Shown: positions 1 to 7,927 of the stretch, piece after piece
How positions within the stretch are numbered: position 1 is the first letter of the stretch
Layout: the number at the start of each line of letters is the position of its first letter
Position numbers and translations under genes: made by a program
Assembly (NCBI GenBank): GCA_017938425.1
Contig: JAGBBQ010000126.1
Location: 1-37,377 of the forward strand
From: Clostridia bacterium
GTDB taxonomy: Bacteria; Bacillota; Clostridia; Oscillospirales; CAG-272
Length of the DNA: 37,377 bases
Direction: 5' to 3'
Notes under the pieces: model-generated
Seen by the model: the letters and a program-made list of their open reading frames with translations, nothing else
The model's database searches: none
What the model was told of the DNA's origin: nothing

Positions 1-451
1 CGGCACGCCCCTGCGCGGCTCTGACCACGCGGTTTGCCTTTGTGGCAATGAGGGACTGATGGTTCAGGGCGAGCAGAACGTAGGTCTCGATGAACTGCGC
101 CTGGATCGAGGGAGCGCGCACCGTCATAAACGGCTCGCCCGGGAAGATGGGAGTTCCCTCGGGAACGGCGTAGATATCGCCCGTGAAACGGAAATCCTTC
201 AGATACGCAAGGAATTTTTCGGAAAAGATGCCCTTCGAGCGAAGAAACTCAATATCCTCCTCGGTGAAGCGGAGCGCCTTGATATACTCGATGACCTGGG
301 CAAGGCCTGCGGCGATCGCGAAGCCGCCGCCGTCGGGGATCGTGCGGAAAAACACATCGAAATAGGCGATCTCGTCCCCTTTCCCAAGCTCAAAATAGCC
401 GTTGGCCATCGTAAGCTCGTAAAAATCGCAAAGCAGTGTATGATTACGCAT
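1..451 (-). CDS. pncB: Nicotinate phosphoribosyltransferase, N-terminal 150 residues (runs off window)
   Basis: Converts nicotinate and PRPP to nicotinate mononucleotide in NAD salvage (family knowledge). The gene is cut by the window edge. Reading leftwards from ATG 451 gives MRNHTLLCDFYELTMANGYF, then FFRTIPDGGGFAIAAGL and a stretch with SIQAQFIETYVL and NHQSLIATKANRVV. This is the usual N-terminal lay-out of the family, with its Tyr-Glu-Leu-Thr start and Ser-Leu-Ile-Ala-Thr-Lys loop. The start is preceded by GAAAGGAAAAC, a ribosome binding site used by several genes here. It begins 16 bp after the end of the PfoR-like gene and should be the third gene of the ruvX transcript. No frameshift is seen in the visible part; the catalytic C-terminal half lies outside. 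Confidence 0.9.
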   Translation of the reverse strand, partial: MRNHTLLCDFYELTMANGYFELGKGDEIAYFDVFFRTIPDGGGFAIAAGLAQVIEYIKALRFTEEDIEFLRSKGIFSEKFLAYLKDFRFTGDIYAVPEGTPIFPGEPFMTVRAPSIQAQFIETYVLLALNHQSLIATKANRVVRAAQGRA

Positions 452-467
452 ATTGTTTTCCTTTCAT

Positions 468-1523
468 TTACAGATCGAGCTGCATATCTCCGGTCTTGAT
501 CCAGCCGATCTTACGCAGGATCTCATTGAAGACGAAGGAGAGGATCGCGGGAAGAACGATGCAAACCACCAGAATACCGAGCACCGAATTCGGGGTGAAG
601 CCCATATCGGCGATGATGCCGATCGGACCGACAAGACCGCAGGTACCCATACCTGCGCTGACGCCCGTGCACTCCAGCTTGAAAAGGCAGGTCGCAACAG
701 GTCCCGTTACCGCGGCGGCAAGCGTCGGGGGGATCCAGATCTGCGGCTTCTTTACGATATTGCCCATCTGGAGCATCGAGGTACCGAGGCCCTGCGCGAT
801 CAGACCGCCCACACGGTTCTCACGGAAGGAGATGACCGCAAAGCCGACCATCTGCGCGCAGCAGCCCGCCGTAGCGGCACCGCCCGCAAGTCCCGTAAGC
901 CCCAGCATCGCACAAAGCGCCGCAGAGCTGATCGGCAGCGTGAGCACCACGCCGACGACCACGGAAAGAATGATGCCCATAAAGAAGGGCAGGACCGTGG
1001 TGGAATAATTGATGAAGCTTCCGACAAGGTACATCACATAGGCAACGGCGGGGCAGATCAGCTGCGCGATCAGAACGCCCGAGGCGATCGTGACGACCGG
1101 GGTGACGAGGATATCGACCTTGGTCTCCTTGGAGACCAGCTTGCCGAGCTCGGTGGCGATCAGCACGCAAAGGAACGCGCCCGCAGGGCCTGCGGAGAGC
1201 GACTTCTCTACCCCATCCACCATAAAGGTCGTGGCAAGATCGTTACCGCAAAGGCCGACCGCGCCTGCGGAAAACAGGACGAGCGGCGGCGCCTTCAGCG
1301 AATAGGCGACCGCGATGCCGAGCACCGCACCCGTAGCCTTCTTCGCAAAGTCCGCCATCAGGGAAAGCGAGCCCCAATGAATATACTTGGCAAGCGTGCC
1401 GAAGATCGTTCCTATCAGAAGCGATGCAAAGAGTCCGAGAGCCAGGGAGCTCATAGCATCGATAAAGTACTTTTTCGGCGAGAGCGTGACGCCCTTACGT
1501 TCGAGAAATGCGCGAATTTTCAT
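468..1523 (-). CDS. PTS EIIC-like membrane protein, PfoR family (PTS_EIIC_2)
   Basis: A 351-residue protein that is nearly all hydrophobic, with about nine or ten membrane segments. Gly-rich segments such as GLCGNDLATTF, GLTGLAGGAATAGCCAQMVG and GPVATCLFKLECTGVSAGMG are typical of the family that includes Clostridium perfringens PfoR, annotated both as an EIIC-like transporter and as a putative toxin regulator. Neither the substrate nor a regulatory role can be read from sequence, and no EIIA or EIIB domain is attached or adjacent. ATG 1523 follows GAAAGGAAAAAG at normal spacing. The gene starts 20 bp after ruvX and ends 16 bp before pncB, so the three are probably co-transcribed. Being next to pncB makes a pyridine-compound substrate conceivable, but this is only a guess from context. 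Confidence 0.75.
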   Translation of the reverse strand: MKIRAFLERKGVTLSPKKYFIDAMSSLALGLFASLLIGTIFGTLAKYIHWGSLSLMADFAKKATGAVLGIAVAYSLKAPPLVLFSAGAVGLCGNDLATTFMVDGVEKSLSAGPAGAFLCVLIATELGKLVSKETKVDILVTPVVTIASGVLIAQLICPAVAYVMYLVGSFINYSTTVLPFFMGIILSVVVGVVLTLPISSAALCAMLGLTGLAGGAATAGCCAQMVGFAVISFRENRVGGLIAQGLGTSMLQMGNIVKKPQIWIPPTLAAAVTGPVATCLFKLECTGVSAGMGTCGLVGPIGIIADMGFTPNSVLGILVVCIVLPAILSFVFNEILRKIGWIKTGDMQLDL

Positions 1524-1543
1524 TGTTTCTTTTTCCTTTCTTT

Positions 1544-1981
1544 TCAGAGACTTCCTTTTCTTTCCTTATCCAGATAATCCTGCAAAATGATCTCGGCGGA
1601 AAGCGTATCCACCGCACCCTTGCGCTTCTTGCCGTATACCTCGGAGGCACCGAGATAGCGGTAAGCGATCATCGTCGTCATCCTCTCGTCCATCGTATCG
1701 ATGGGAAGATCCGTCTGCTCACCGAGAAGCGCGATGAAGGCGCCGACGGTTTCGGCGCGACCGCCCTCGGTGCCATCCATATTCTTCGGCAGTCCGACGA
1801 TGATTTTTTTGCATCCGAGCTTTTTGGCGAGCGCGGCACAGTACACCGCCGTATTTTTCATACCGCCGCAGCGTACGGTCTCCAGCCCCTCGGCGATCAG
1901 CCCCGACGGGTCGCAGGTGGCAAGCCCGGTGCGCACGTCACCGTAATCCACCGAAAGGTATTTTCCATGCGTAAGATCCAA
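1544..1981 (-). CDS. ruvX: Putative pre-16S rRNA nuclease / Holliday junction resolvase-like YqgF
   Basis: RNase H-fold protein of the YqgF/RuvX family, implicated in 16S rRNA 5'-end maturation. The N-terminus has the hallmark LSVDYGDVRTGLA (catalytic Asp and Gly-x-x-Arg), the middle has KKIIVGLPKNMDGTEG and the C-terminus has DERMTT, all family motifs. I place the start at TTG 1981: GGAGGT lies five bases upstream (1987-1992), and the 145-residue product matches the usual family length. An upstream ATG at 2044 would start inside the promoter -35 box and is rejected. The gene is first in a probable ruvX-pfoR-pncB transcript driven by a consensus sigma-A promoter at 2016-2044. Confidence 0.9.
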   Translation of the reverse strand: MDLTHGKYLSVDYGDVRTGLATCDPSGLIAEGLETVRCGGMKNTAVYCAALAKKLGCKKIIVGLPKNMDGTEGGRAETVGAFIALLGEQTDLPIDTMDERMTTMIAYRYLGASEVYGKKRKGAVDTLSAEIILQDYLDKERKGSL

Positions 1982-2015
1982 AGGACACCTCCGTGCTTTT
2001 TGCAATATGCATTGA

Positions 2016-2044
2016 ATTATACTATACTTTTTTTTAATTGTCAA
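2016..2044 (-). promoter_or_regulatory. Consensus sigma-A promoter of ruvX operon
   Basis: On the minus strand TTGACA (2039-2044) and TATAAT (2016-2021) are separated by exactly 17 bases. Both boxes match consensus at every base. The predicted start near 2009 leaves a leader of about 28 nt before TTG 1981. Confidence 0.9.
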
Positions 2045-2093
2045 TCTTTGTTATTTTTTTAACAAATACACTCGCTTCATATATAAATAAAAA

Positions 2094-2116
2094 GGATGCC
2101 CCGCACGGGGGCATCC
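2094..2116 (-). terminator. Intrinsic terminator of the ABC exporter operon
   Basis: A 9-bp stem, GGATGCCCC (2094-2102) with GGGGCATCC (2108-2116), has a 5-nt loop. On the minus strand it is followed by a U-rich tract (complement of 2088-2093). It sits just after the exporter stop codon at 2127. An A-run on the other side means it could also work in the plus direction. Confidence 0.85.
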
Positions 2117-2126
2117 AAAAAAATTA

Positions 2127-4076
2127 TTATACGGTCTCACTCTCGACGGTCTCCGAGAATCCGCGCACGCCGTCCATTCCCTCGGCGTAACGGATCGCCT
2201 GGGTGGAGAAAAGGCGGTAATAATGCCCCTTGCGCTCCATCAGCTCAAGGTGCGTGCCGTTCTCCAGCACTCTTCCCTCTCCGACGACGAGGATGCGATC
2301 TGCCAGCGTGGCGCCCGAAAGGCGGTGCGACACGAAGAGTGCCAGCTTGCCCTCGGAAAGCTTATAGAAGCGGCGGAATACCTCCTCCTCCGCCAGAGGA
2401 TCGAGCGCGGCGGTCGGCTCATCGAGAATAAGAAACTCCGCCTCGCGGTAAAAGGCACGTGCAAGAGAGAGCTTCTGCCACATACCGCCGGAAAGCTCAA
2501 GCCCATCCTCGTAGAACATACGCGTCAGGGGCGTCTGCTTGCCGCCGGGAAGCGTTTCGACAAAGGTCGCATCGCCATCCTCTATGGCCTTATCGATGCG
2601 CGCATCGCTTTTTTCGGTATGCACGTCTCCGTAGCGGATATTTTCCTCCACGGTCTCTGCATATTTTCCGAAATCCTGGAAGATAATACCGAACATACGG
2701 TGGTATTCCTCTACGTCGTATTCACGCACGTCCCTGCCATCGAGCAGGATCACACCCTCGGTGGGATCGTACAGACGCGTAAGAAGCTTGACGAGGGTGG
2801 TCTTACCCGCACCGTTGAGACCGACGAGCACCGTTCGTTCTCCCGACGAGAGCTTGAACGAAAGGTCCTTCAGAACCGTACGGTCGCTGCCCGGATAAGC
2901 AAAGGAAACGTTTTGAAACTCGATCGTATGGACCGCGCCGCGCTCGGCCTGCGCGGGCTCCTGTAGCGTGCAGACCACGTGCGGCTCCTCCTTCATAAAC
3001 GCGATCATATTGTCGATAAAGAGCGTGCCCTCGTAGATCGCGGCGGTGGAGGTGACCAGCGTGGTCACGTAGCCGCCGATCGAGGTGAGCGCGCCGCTGT
3101 AGAGCGAATAGTCACCGATCTGCGCGGAGTGATAGACCACGTGGTACGCCACGTATGCAAAAAGCGCGCCGTGCACCAACGTGGAAAGCAGGGATACGAG
3201 GATCTGCGAGACCCCCTCCTTGACGATCAGATGGCGCAGCCCGGCAAAATATTTGCCGAAAACGGTTTTGTACTTGGCGACAAAGGTATCGCCGAGGCCG
3301 AGGAGCTTGATCTCCTTGACCTGATCCTTATTCACCATCAGCCCCGAATAATAAGACATCTCGCGCCTCTCCTTTGAGTGGCGGCGGATGTAATGAAAAT
3401 TTCGCTGACGGTAATAATAGGATAGGATCGCGCTCGGAATGGCGGCAACGATCACCACCAGCGGCGCGAAGGGGCTGAGCGCAAACAGCACCGCAATGAA
3501 GGAGACCGCGCTGATCACCGTGCTCGCCACGCGAAGGATCGCCTGGATAATGCCGACCGGCCGCATCCCCGCCTCGCGATTGGCGTTCTCGAGCTTTTCA
3601 TAGAACTCGGGACGGTCAAACGAGGAGATATCCACCTCCTTGGCCTTCTCGATGATCATAATGCGGATATGGTTGGATACCTTCTCTCCCGCAAGAGCAA
3701 TAACGACGGAATTGACTCTGCCGATCGCCTTGGAGAAGAAGGAATGCAGCATTTGTAATATTAATAGGAACAAAATCGGGCGAAGCGCATCCATCGGGGC
3801 GGCAAGCTCCTTGCCGAGCATGCCGGCAATGGCGTTCAGCAGATCGCGGCTGATATAGGCACCGATGACCGGAAGAAAGCCCTCCGCAAGGCAGAAAAAG
3901 AGCATAAAGCAAAGGCAGATCGGCGCCGAACGCCATACGATCGAGGCGATCGTGCCAAGGCGCGAGAAGAAGCCCTTGATCCGAAGATAGACGAAGCGCG
4001 GCACGTCGCGAAGGCGCTTCGGCTTTTCGATCCCGTCACTCCACGTCGGACGGCGGGGCGGCATGAGAGGCGGCAT
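2127..4076 (-). CDS. ABC exporter, fused membrane and ATPase half-transporter
   Basis: A 649-residue half-transporter expected to act as a dimer at the cytoplasmic membrane. Residues about 35-330 form a six-helix exporter-type membrane domain and the C-terminal 240 residues an ATPase. The ATPase has Walker A GLNGAGKTT (from residue 419), signature LSGGM (528-532), Walker B LILDEPTAALD (Asp552-Glu553) and H-loop VSHRLS. The start at ATG 4076 has AGGG-type pairing upstream and overlaps the end of the XRE gene by 41 bp, which suggests translational coupling. ATG 4064 is a possible alternative. No peptidase domain is present. A drug, peptide or lipid could be the cargo, and the coupling to a membrane-anchored regulator is compatible with an envelope-stress or self-protection unit (inference). 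Confidence 0.88.
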   Translation of the reverse strand: MPPLMPPRRPTWSDGIEKPKRLRDVPRFVYLRIKGFFSRLGTIASIVWRSAPICLCFMLFFCLAEGFLPVIGAYISRDLLNAIAGMLGKELAAPMDALRPILFLLILQMLHSFFSKAIGRVNSVVIALAGEKVSNHIRIMIIEKAKEVDISSFDRPEFYEKLENANREAGMRPVGIIQAILRVASTVISAVSFIAVLFALSPFAPLVVIVAAIPSAILSYYYRQRNFHYIRRHSKERREMSYYSGLMVNKDQVKEIKLLGLGDTFVAKYKTVFGKYFAGLRHLIVKEGVSQILVSLLSTLVHGALFAYVAYHVVYHSAQIGDYSLYSGALTSIGGYVTTLVTSTAAIYEGTLFIDNMIAFMKEEPHVVCTLQEPAQAERGAVHTIEFQNVSFAYPGSDRTVLKDLSFKLSSGERTVLVGLNGAGKTTLVKLLTRLYDPTEGVILLDGRDVREYDVEEYHRMFGIIFQDFGKYAETVEENIRYGDVHTEKSDARIDKAIEDGDATFVETLPGGKQTPLTRMFYEDGLELSGGMWQKLSLARAFYREAEFLILDEPTAALDPLAEEEVFRRFYKLSEGKLALFVSHRLSGATLADRILVVGEGRVLENGTHLELMERKGHYYRLFSTQAIRYAEGMDGVRGFSETVESETV

Positions 4077-4701
4077 AAATCCCTACCCTTCCTTTCCCTG
4101 TTTTTTTGAGCCCGGACCAAAGCACGATGATGCACTGCGCCGGGATCCCGAGGAGAAACAGCTGCCAGAGATTGAGCCCGCTGACGATCAGAACAGTGAG
4201 AAACACCGTCGCGAGAACGGCCCAGACCAGCACGGAGATGATAGCAAAGTTGAAGCGCTTATTGCCCCAGACGGAGTTGAATACCAAAAGCACCACGATG
4301 CTCGGCGAAAGCGCATAAACGAAGAAGAGCCAGGTGGCAAACGGAAGAACGACCTGCGGCAACGCGTTAAAGACGAGAAAGAGAAACGTCGCGATCAGCC
4401 AGACGAGCATCGTGGCGATCGCCGTGATCAGCATTCGGTTGCGGCGGATACGCCGATCCACGAAGCTTGGGTGGTAATCCTCCTCCGAATGGTCACGCTT
4501 CAGAAGATAATCGACCGTGACGCCGAAGGTATCCGCGATCTGCTTGACGACGGTCACGTCCGGCAATGCCTCGCCGCGCTCCCACTTGGAGATCGCCTTA
4601 TCCGAATAGTTCAGGACCGAGGCAAGCTGCGCCTGCGTCATCTTATGCCCGGCGCGCAGCTCTGCCACGTTTTTTGCAAAAATTCCGTACAAATCATCCA
4701 T
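4036..4701 (-). CDS. XRE-family regulator with C-terminal membrane anchor
   Basis: A 221-residue protein. Residues about 5-62 are a Cro/CI-type helix-turn-helix (MTQAQLASVLNYSDKAISKW, then ERGEALPDVTVVKQIADTFG), a layout common in Clostridia. After a short basic linker come roughly four hydrophobic segments (residues about 80-205), so the DNA-binding domain should be tethered to the membrane. ATG 4701 follows GAAAGGAAAG. The 3' end overlaps the exporter gene, so the two form one unit from the promoter at 4835-4863. Dyads at 4750-4767 and 4877-4891 share a CTCTAC core and are candidate binding sites. Whether it senses a ligand of the exporter cannot be told from sequence. Confidence 0.88.
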   Translation of the reverse strand: MDDLYGIFAKNVAELRAGHKMTQAQLASVLNYSDKAISKWERGEALPDVTVVKQIADTFGVTVDYLLKRDHSEEDYHPSFVDRRIRRNRMLITAIATMLVWLIATFLFLVFNALPQVVLPFATWLFFVYALSPSIVVLLVFNSVWGNKRFNFAIISVLVWAVLATVFLTVLIVSGLNLWQLFLLGIPAQCIIVLWSGLKKTGKGRVGIYAASHAAPPSDVE

Positions 4702-4749
4702 GTAAACTTTTCTTTCCTTTCTACAAAGCTCGAAAGAGAGGGAGAATTT

Positions 4750-4767
4750 CGGTAGAGCACTCTACCG
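4750..4767. promoter_or_regulatory. Candidate operator: 8-bp dyad in the XRE gene leader
   Basis: CGGTAGAG and CTCTACCG flank a 2-bp centre, a perfect palindrome about 50 bp upstream of the XRE start and downstream of its promoter. It is not followed by a T-run, so a protein-binding site is likelier than a terminator. Confidence 0.5.
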
Positions 4768-4834
4768 CGCGTATATTTTTCCACATTTTTCCATTGGAAT
4801 TTTCTATTCATCCCAAAAATCCCCTCTGTTTTTT

Positions 4835-4863
4835 ATTATATCACATTCAATTTTGAAAATCAA
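4835..4863 (-). promoter_or_regulatory. Sigma-A promoter of XRE-exporter operon
   Basis: On the minus strand TTGATT (4858-4863) and TATAAT (4835-4840) are 17 bases apart. The predicted leader to ATG 4701 is about 125 nt and includes the 4750-4767 dyad. Confidence 0.8.
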
Positions 4864-4876
4864 GCCCCTTTTTGTC

Positions 4877-4891
4877 TCTACCCGAAGTAGA
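4877..4891. promoter_or_regulatory. Second candidate operator dyad upstream of the XRE promoter
   Basis: TCTAC and GTAGA arms around CCGAA lie about 13 bp upstream of the XRE promoter -35 box. They share the TCTACC core with the downstream palindrome. Two spaced copies around one promoter resemble an autoregulatory arrangement. Confidence 0.35.
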
Positions 4892-4978
4892 AAGGGGTGG
4901 CGCCGAGCGAGAAGTGCGCCTCAAACGCATGTGGAGATTTTTTCTCCAAGGTGTGGAGCGCTTTGACGCAGGCGTAGG

Positions 4979-5007
4979 GTGACAAAGGCGCCCTGCGGGT
5001 GTATAAT
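4979..5007 (+). promoter_or_regulatory. Sigma-A promoter of the SGNH hydrolase gene
   Basis: GTGACA (4979-4984) and TATAAT (5002-5007) are separated by 17 bases, about 47 bp before ATG 5054. Confidence 0.75.
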
Positions 5008-5053
5008 CGTTGCAGAGAGACACAAGGAGCGCCGATGAAAGGAGAACAAAAAA

Positions 5054-5758
5054 ATGAAAAGGCTTGTTATTTACGGTGATTCGATCCTTCGCGGAATCAC
5101 CTATTCCGAGCAGCTGGGCAGGCATAAGCTCTGCGAGGGCTACGATCTCAAAACGGTTGCCTCGCTCGGCTATGAGATCAAAAACAGGGCACGTATGGGC
5201 GCGACCATCGTGCGCGGTACGGACATTCTTGAAAAAACGCTGGACGAATGCGACGGCAACGCCGTGGTTCTCTTCGAGTTCGGCGGCAATGACTGCGACC
5301 ACGATTGGCACGCCGTTTCCGAGCATCCCGAGGGCGTGCATCTTCCGCGCATCGACGAGGGCACGTTTGAAAAATATTACAAGTCGGCGATCGCGAAGGC
5401 GCGCGCAGCGGGCGCAAAGGTCATGATGGCGAATATGATCCCGATCGATGCGGATCGTTATATCAGGACCATCAGCAAAGGCGAAAGCTACGAGAGCATT
5501 CTCGCCTGGCTCGGAGACGCCTCGATGCTTTATCGCTTCCAGGAGCACTACAACCGTATCGTAGAGCGGCTCGCCTACGAGACCGGCTGCCCGATGATCG
5601 ATCTGCGCAGCGAATTTTTGCTCTCGCACGATTATAAGGAAATGATATCGGCCGACGGCATCCATCCGACCGAGGCAGGCCACGATCTGATCGAGAGGGC
5701 GCTGCGCGAATTTCTTCTCTCGATGGAGATCGGAAACAAAAACAGCATCGGCGCATAA
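5054..5758 (+). CDS. SGNH/GDSL-family hydrolase
   Basis: A 234-residue serine esterase-type protein with the family blocks in order. Block I has the catalytic Ser in YGDSILRG (Gly8-Asp9-Ser10), block III is GGND (77-80), and block V has Asp201 and His204 in DGIHPTEAGH. All four catalytic positions are present, so it should be active. No signal peptide is visible, so the protein is probably cytoplasmic. The substrate is unknown; the family includes deacetylases of carbohydrates and lysophospholipases. ATG 5054 has GGAG at 5041-5044 upstream. A hairpin terminator at 5781-5822 separates it from the GlmU-like gene 81 bp downstream, though some read-through is possible because no separate promoter is seen there. 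Confidence 0.85.
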   Translation: MKRLVIYGDSILRGITYSEQLGRHKLCEGYDLKTVASLGYEIKNRARMGATIVRGTDILEKTLDECDGNAVVLFEFGGNDCDHDWHAVSEHPEGVHLPRIDEGTFEKYYKSAIAKARAAGAKVMMANMIPIDADRYIRTISKGESYESILAWLGDASMLYRFQEHYNRIVERLAYETGCPMIDLRSEFLLSHDYKEMISADGIHPTEAGHDLIERALREFLLSMEIGNKNSIGA

Positions 5759-5780
5759 AATTCAAAAGGAATAATTCGTA

Positions 5781-5822
5781 AAAAACGGGGAAAGATGCAA
5801 GAAAGCAAAAAGCCCCGTTTTT
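5781..5822 (+). terminator. Terminator between SGNH hydrolase and GlmU-like gene
   Basis: AAAAACGGGG (5781-5790) pairs with CCCCGTTTTT (5813-5822) around a 22-nt loop, and the T-run continues past the stem. The large loop may make it leaky. Confidence 0.65.
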
Positions 5823-5839
5823 TTAATTAAGGAGAAGCA

Positions 5840-6505
5840 ATGAAAATACCGAAGATACAAGAGCTTTTCGCGCTTTCGCACACGGCGGCGGCGCCATATC
5901 TTGCAAAGCATCGCTACGGCTATGAGATACTTTCCTCGCTCGCGGACATCATCCGCGATATAGGGAAAGCGCTCGGTCGGGACTATGAGCAGATCGCACC
6001 CGAGGTATGGATGGCAAAAGACGCCTGCCTCTCCCCGCTTGCAACCGTGGCGGGACCGACCGTGATCGGCAAAAAGACAGAGGTGCGTCCCGGCGCGTAT
6101 ATACGCGGCGCGGCGCTGATCGGCGACGGCTGCGTGATCGGAAACAGCACAGAGATCAAGAACGCGATCCTTTTTGACGGCGCGCAGGCACCGCATTATA
6201 ACTACGTGGGCGACAGCATTCTCGGCTACCTCGCGCATATGGGCGCGGGCGCGATATGCTCGAATCTTCGCGCCGATCGAATGGCAGTCACCGTAAAGAC
6301 GGACGAAGAGGCCCTCGACACGGGTCGCAGAAAGCTCGGCGCGCTGATCGGCGACCGTGCGGAGATCGGATGCGGCACCGTCCTATGCCCCGGTGCGGTG
6401 GTAGGAAAAGACAGCGCCGTCTATCCGTTATCTCTTGTCCGCGGATGCGTCCCACAGGACTCAATTTTAAAAAACAACGGTGAAATTATCGCAAGATGTA
6501 AATAG
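5840..6505 (+). CDS. GlmU C-terminal-like left-handed beta-helix protein
   Basis: A 221-residue protein. After an N-terminal helical part (1-50) there is a run of hexapeptide repeats (about residues 55-205: TVIGKKTEVRPGAYIRG, LIGDGCVIGNST, EIGCGTVLCPGAVVGKDSAV), the left-handed beta-helix of acyl and nucleotidyl transferases. EIKNAILFDGAQAPHYNYVG and GYLAHMGAGAICSN resemble the acetyltransferase half of GlmU, which binds acetyl-CoA and GlcN-1-P. The uridylyltransferase half is missing, so this alone is not a complete GlmU. AGGAG precedes ATG 5840, and glmM starts 21 bp downstream. The pairing with glmM supports a role in amino-sugar phosphate acetylation or sugar-nucleotide supply, but a different acceptor cannot be excluded. 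Confidence 0.75.
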   Translation: MKIPKIQELFALSHTAAAPYLAKHRYGYEILSSLADIIRDIGKALGRDYEQIAPEVWMAKDACLSPLATVAGPTVIGKKTEVRPGAYIRGAALIGDGCVIGNSTEIKNAILFDGAQAPHYNYVGDSILGYLAHMGAGAICSNLRADRMAVTVKTDEEALDTGRRKLGALIGDRAEIGCGTVLCPGAVVGKDSAVYPLSLVRGCVPQDSILKNNGEIIARCK

Positions 6506-6526
6506 TTATTTACCAAAGGAGAGAAT

Positions 6527-7888
6527 ATGCATAGATTATTCGGAACAGACGGTGTACGTGGAATCGCAAACGAGGAGCTCAGCTGCGAGCGTGCGACACA
6601 GATCGGGCGCGCGCTCGGCACGGTCCTTTCCTCGCGTCATAAATACCGTCCCAGAGTTTTGATCGGTATGGACACGCGACTTTCCTCGCCGATGCTTGCC
6701 GCCGCGCTTGCGGCGGGGCTCTGCTCGGTGGGAAGCGACGCGGAGATCCTCGGCGTGCTGCCGACACCGGCGGTCGCACACCTGGTCACGAAATACGGCG
6801 CGAAGGCAGGCGTGATGATCTCCGCCTCGCACAACCCCTATCCTTACAACGGCGTGAAGATCTTCGCCGATACGGGCTTCAAGCTCTCCGACGAGCTTGA
6901 GGAACAGATCGAATCGATCGTGCTGGACAGTACCCCGCCCTGCCGCCCCGCAGAGCCCGACAAGCTCGGCCGACTCACGCTCCTGCCCAATGCCGCGGAG
7001 GACTACCTCGCGCACCTTAGGGAGACGACCGACGTTTCCCTGGACGGAATGCACCTTGTGATCGACTGCGCAAACGGTGCCTCCTACCGCACGGCGGCAA
7101 GGCTCTTCGAGGGGCTCGGCGCGCGTTGCACTCTGCTCTTCGACCGCCCCGACGGAAGAAACATCAACGAGCGTTGCGGCTCGACCGATATGCGAGTCCT
7201 TGCAAGCACCGTTATACGCGAGAGGGCGGATATCGGTCTTGCCTTTGACGGCGACGCAGACCGCTTTCTCGCCGTGGACGAAAACGGCGAGGAGGTAGAC
7301 GGCGACAGAATCATGGCGATCCTCGCGCTCGATCTGAAAAAGCGAGGAAGGCTGAAGGGCAATGCCGCGGTCGGCACCGTTATGACGAATTTCGGCTTTC
7401 AGAAATTCTGCGAGCGTGAGGGCATCCGCTATTTTTCCGCGAAGGTAGGCGACCGCTACGTGCTTGAGATGCTGATCCGAGAGGGCTTCGTTTTCGGCGG
7501 CGAGCAATCGGGGCACATTATTTTCCGCGATTTCGCGACAACCGGAGACGGACAGCTGACCGCCGTGCAGCTCTTATCCGTAATGAGGCGCGAGGGCAAG
7601 CGGCTCAGCGAGCTTTGCACCGTGATGCAAAGATACCCGCAAACCACCGTCAATATCGCGGCGGACGCCTCCGACAAGATCCTCTTCTTTACCGACGAGG
7701 AGATCGGAGGGATCCTGAAAAGGGCGGAGGAAGCCGTGACGGACAGCGGCCGTATCGTGGCACGCCCCTCGGGCACAGAGCCTATGATCCGCATTATGGT
7801 GGAATGCGAGAGCGAGGAGAGAGCCACCCGCATCGCGACCGAGACCGCGCGTGCCATCGACCGTCGGCTTGCGGAATATAAGCAATAA
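6527..7888 (+). CDS. glmM: Phosphoglucosamine mutase
   Basis: Interconverts GlcN-6-P and GlcN-1-P for UDP-GlcNAc and peptidoglycan synthesis. The 453-residue protein is full length and begins with the family signature LFGTDGVRGIAN. The phosphoserine loop SASHN has Ser101 as the phosphorylated residue, the metal loop DGDADR covers 241-246, and the C-terminal phosphate-binding loop reads RPSGTEPMIRI. Two features argue for GlmM rather than a phosphoglucomutase or PMM: the Ser-Ala-Ser-His-Asn loop and the position beside a GlmU-like gene. A GGAGAG ribosome binding site precedes ATG 6527. A strong hairpin at 7892-7922 ends the transcript. Confidence 0.95.
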   Translation: MHRLFGTDGVRGIANEELSCERATQIGRALGTVLSSRHKYRPRVLIGMDTRLSSPMLAAALAAGLCSVGSDAEILGVLPTPAVAHLVTKYGAKAGVMISASHNPYPYNGVKIFADTGFKLSDELEEQIESIVLDSTPPCRPAEPDKLGRLTLLPNAAEDYLAHLRETTDVSLDGMHLVIDCANGASYRTAARLFEGLGARCTLLFDRPDGRNINERCGSTDMRVLASTVIRERADIGLAFDGDADRFLAVDENGEEVDGDRIMAILALDLKKRGRLKGNAAVGTVMTNFGFQKFCEREGIRYFSAKVGDRYVLEMLIREGFVFGGEQSGHIIFRDFATTGDGQLTAVQLLSVMRREGKRLSELCTVMQRYPQTTVNIAADASDKILFFTDEEIGGILKRAEEAVTDSGRIVARPSGTEPMIRIMVECESEERATRIATETARAIDRRLAEYKQ

Positions 7889-7891
7889 AAA

Positions 7892-7922
7892 AATGCTGCG
7901 ACGCCAAAGCCGTCGCAGCATT
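7892..7922. terminator. Bidirectional terminator between glmM and mntP
   Basis: AATGCTGCGACG (7892-7903) pairs perfectly with CGTCGCAGCATT (7911-7922) around a 7-nt loop. A- and T-runs on both sides serve the convergent genes glmM and mntP. Confidence 0.92.
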
Positions 7923-7927
7923 TTTTA

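Noticed and set aside
453..1577. 374-codon plus-strand frame opposite the PfoR-like gene
   Set aside because: A shadow of the minus-strand membrane protein; the product is charged low-complexity sequence.
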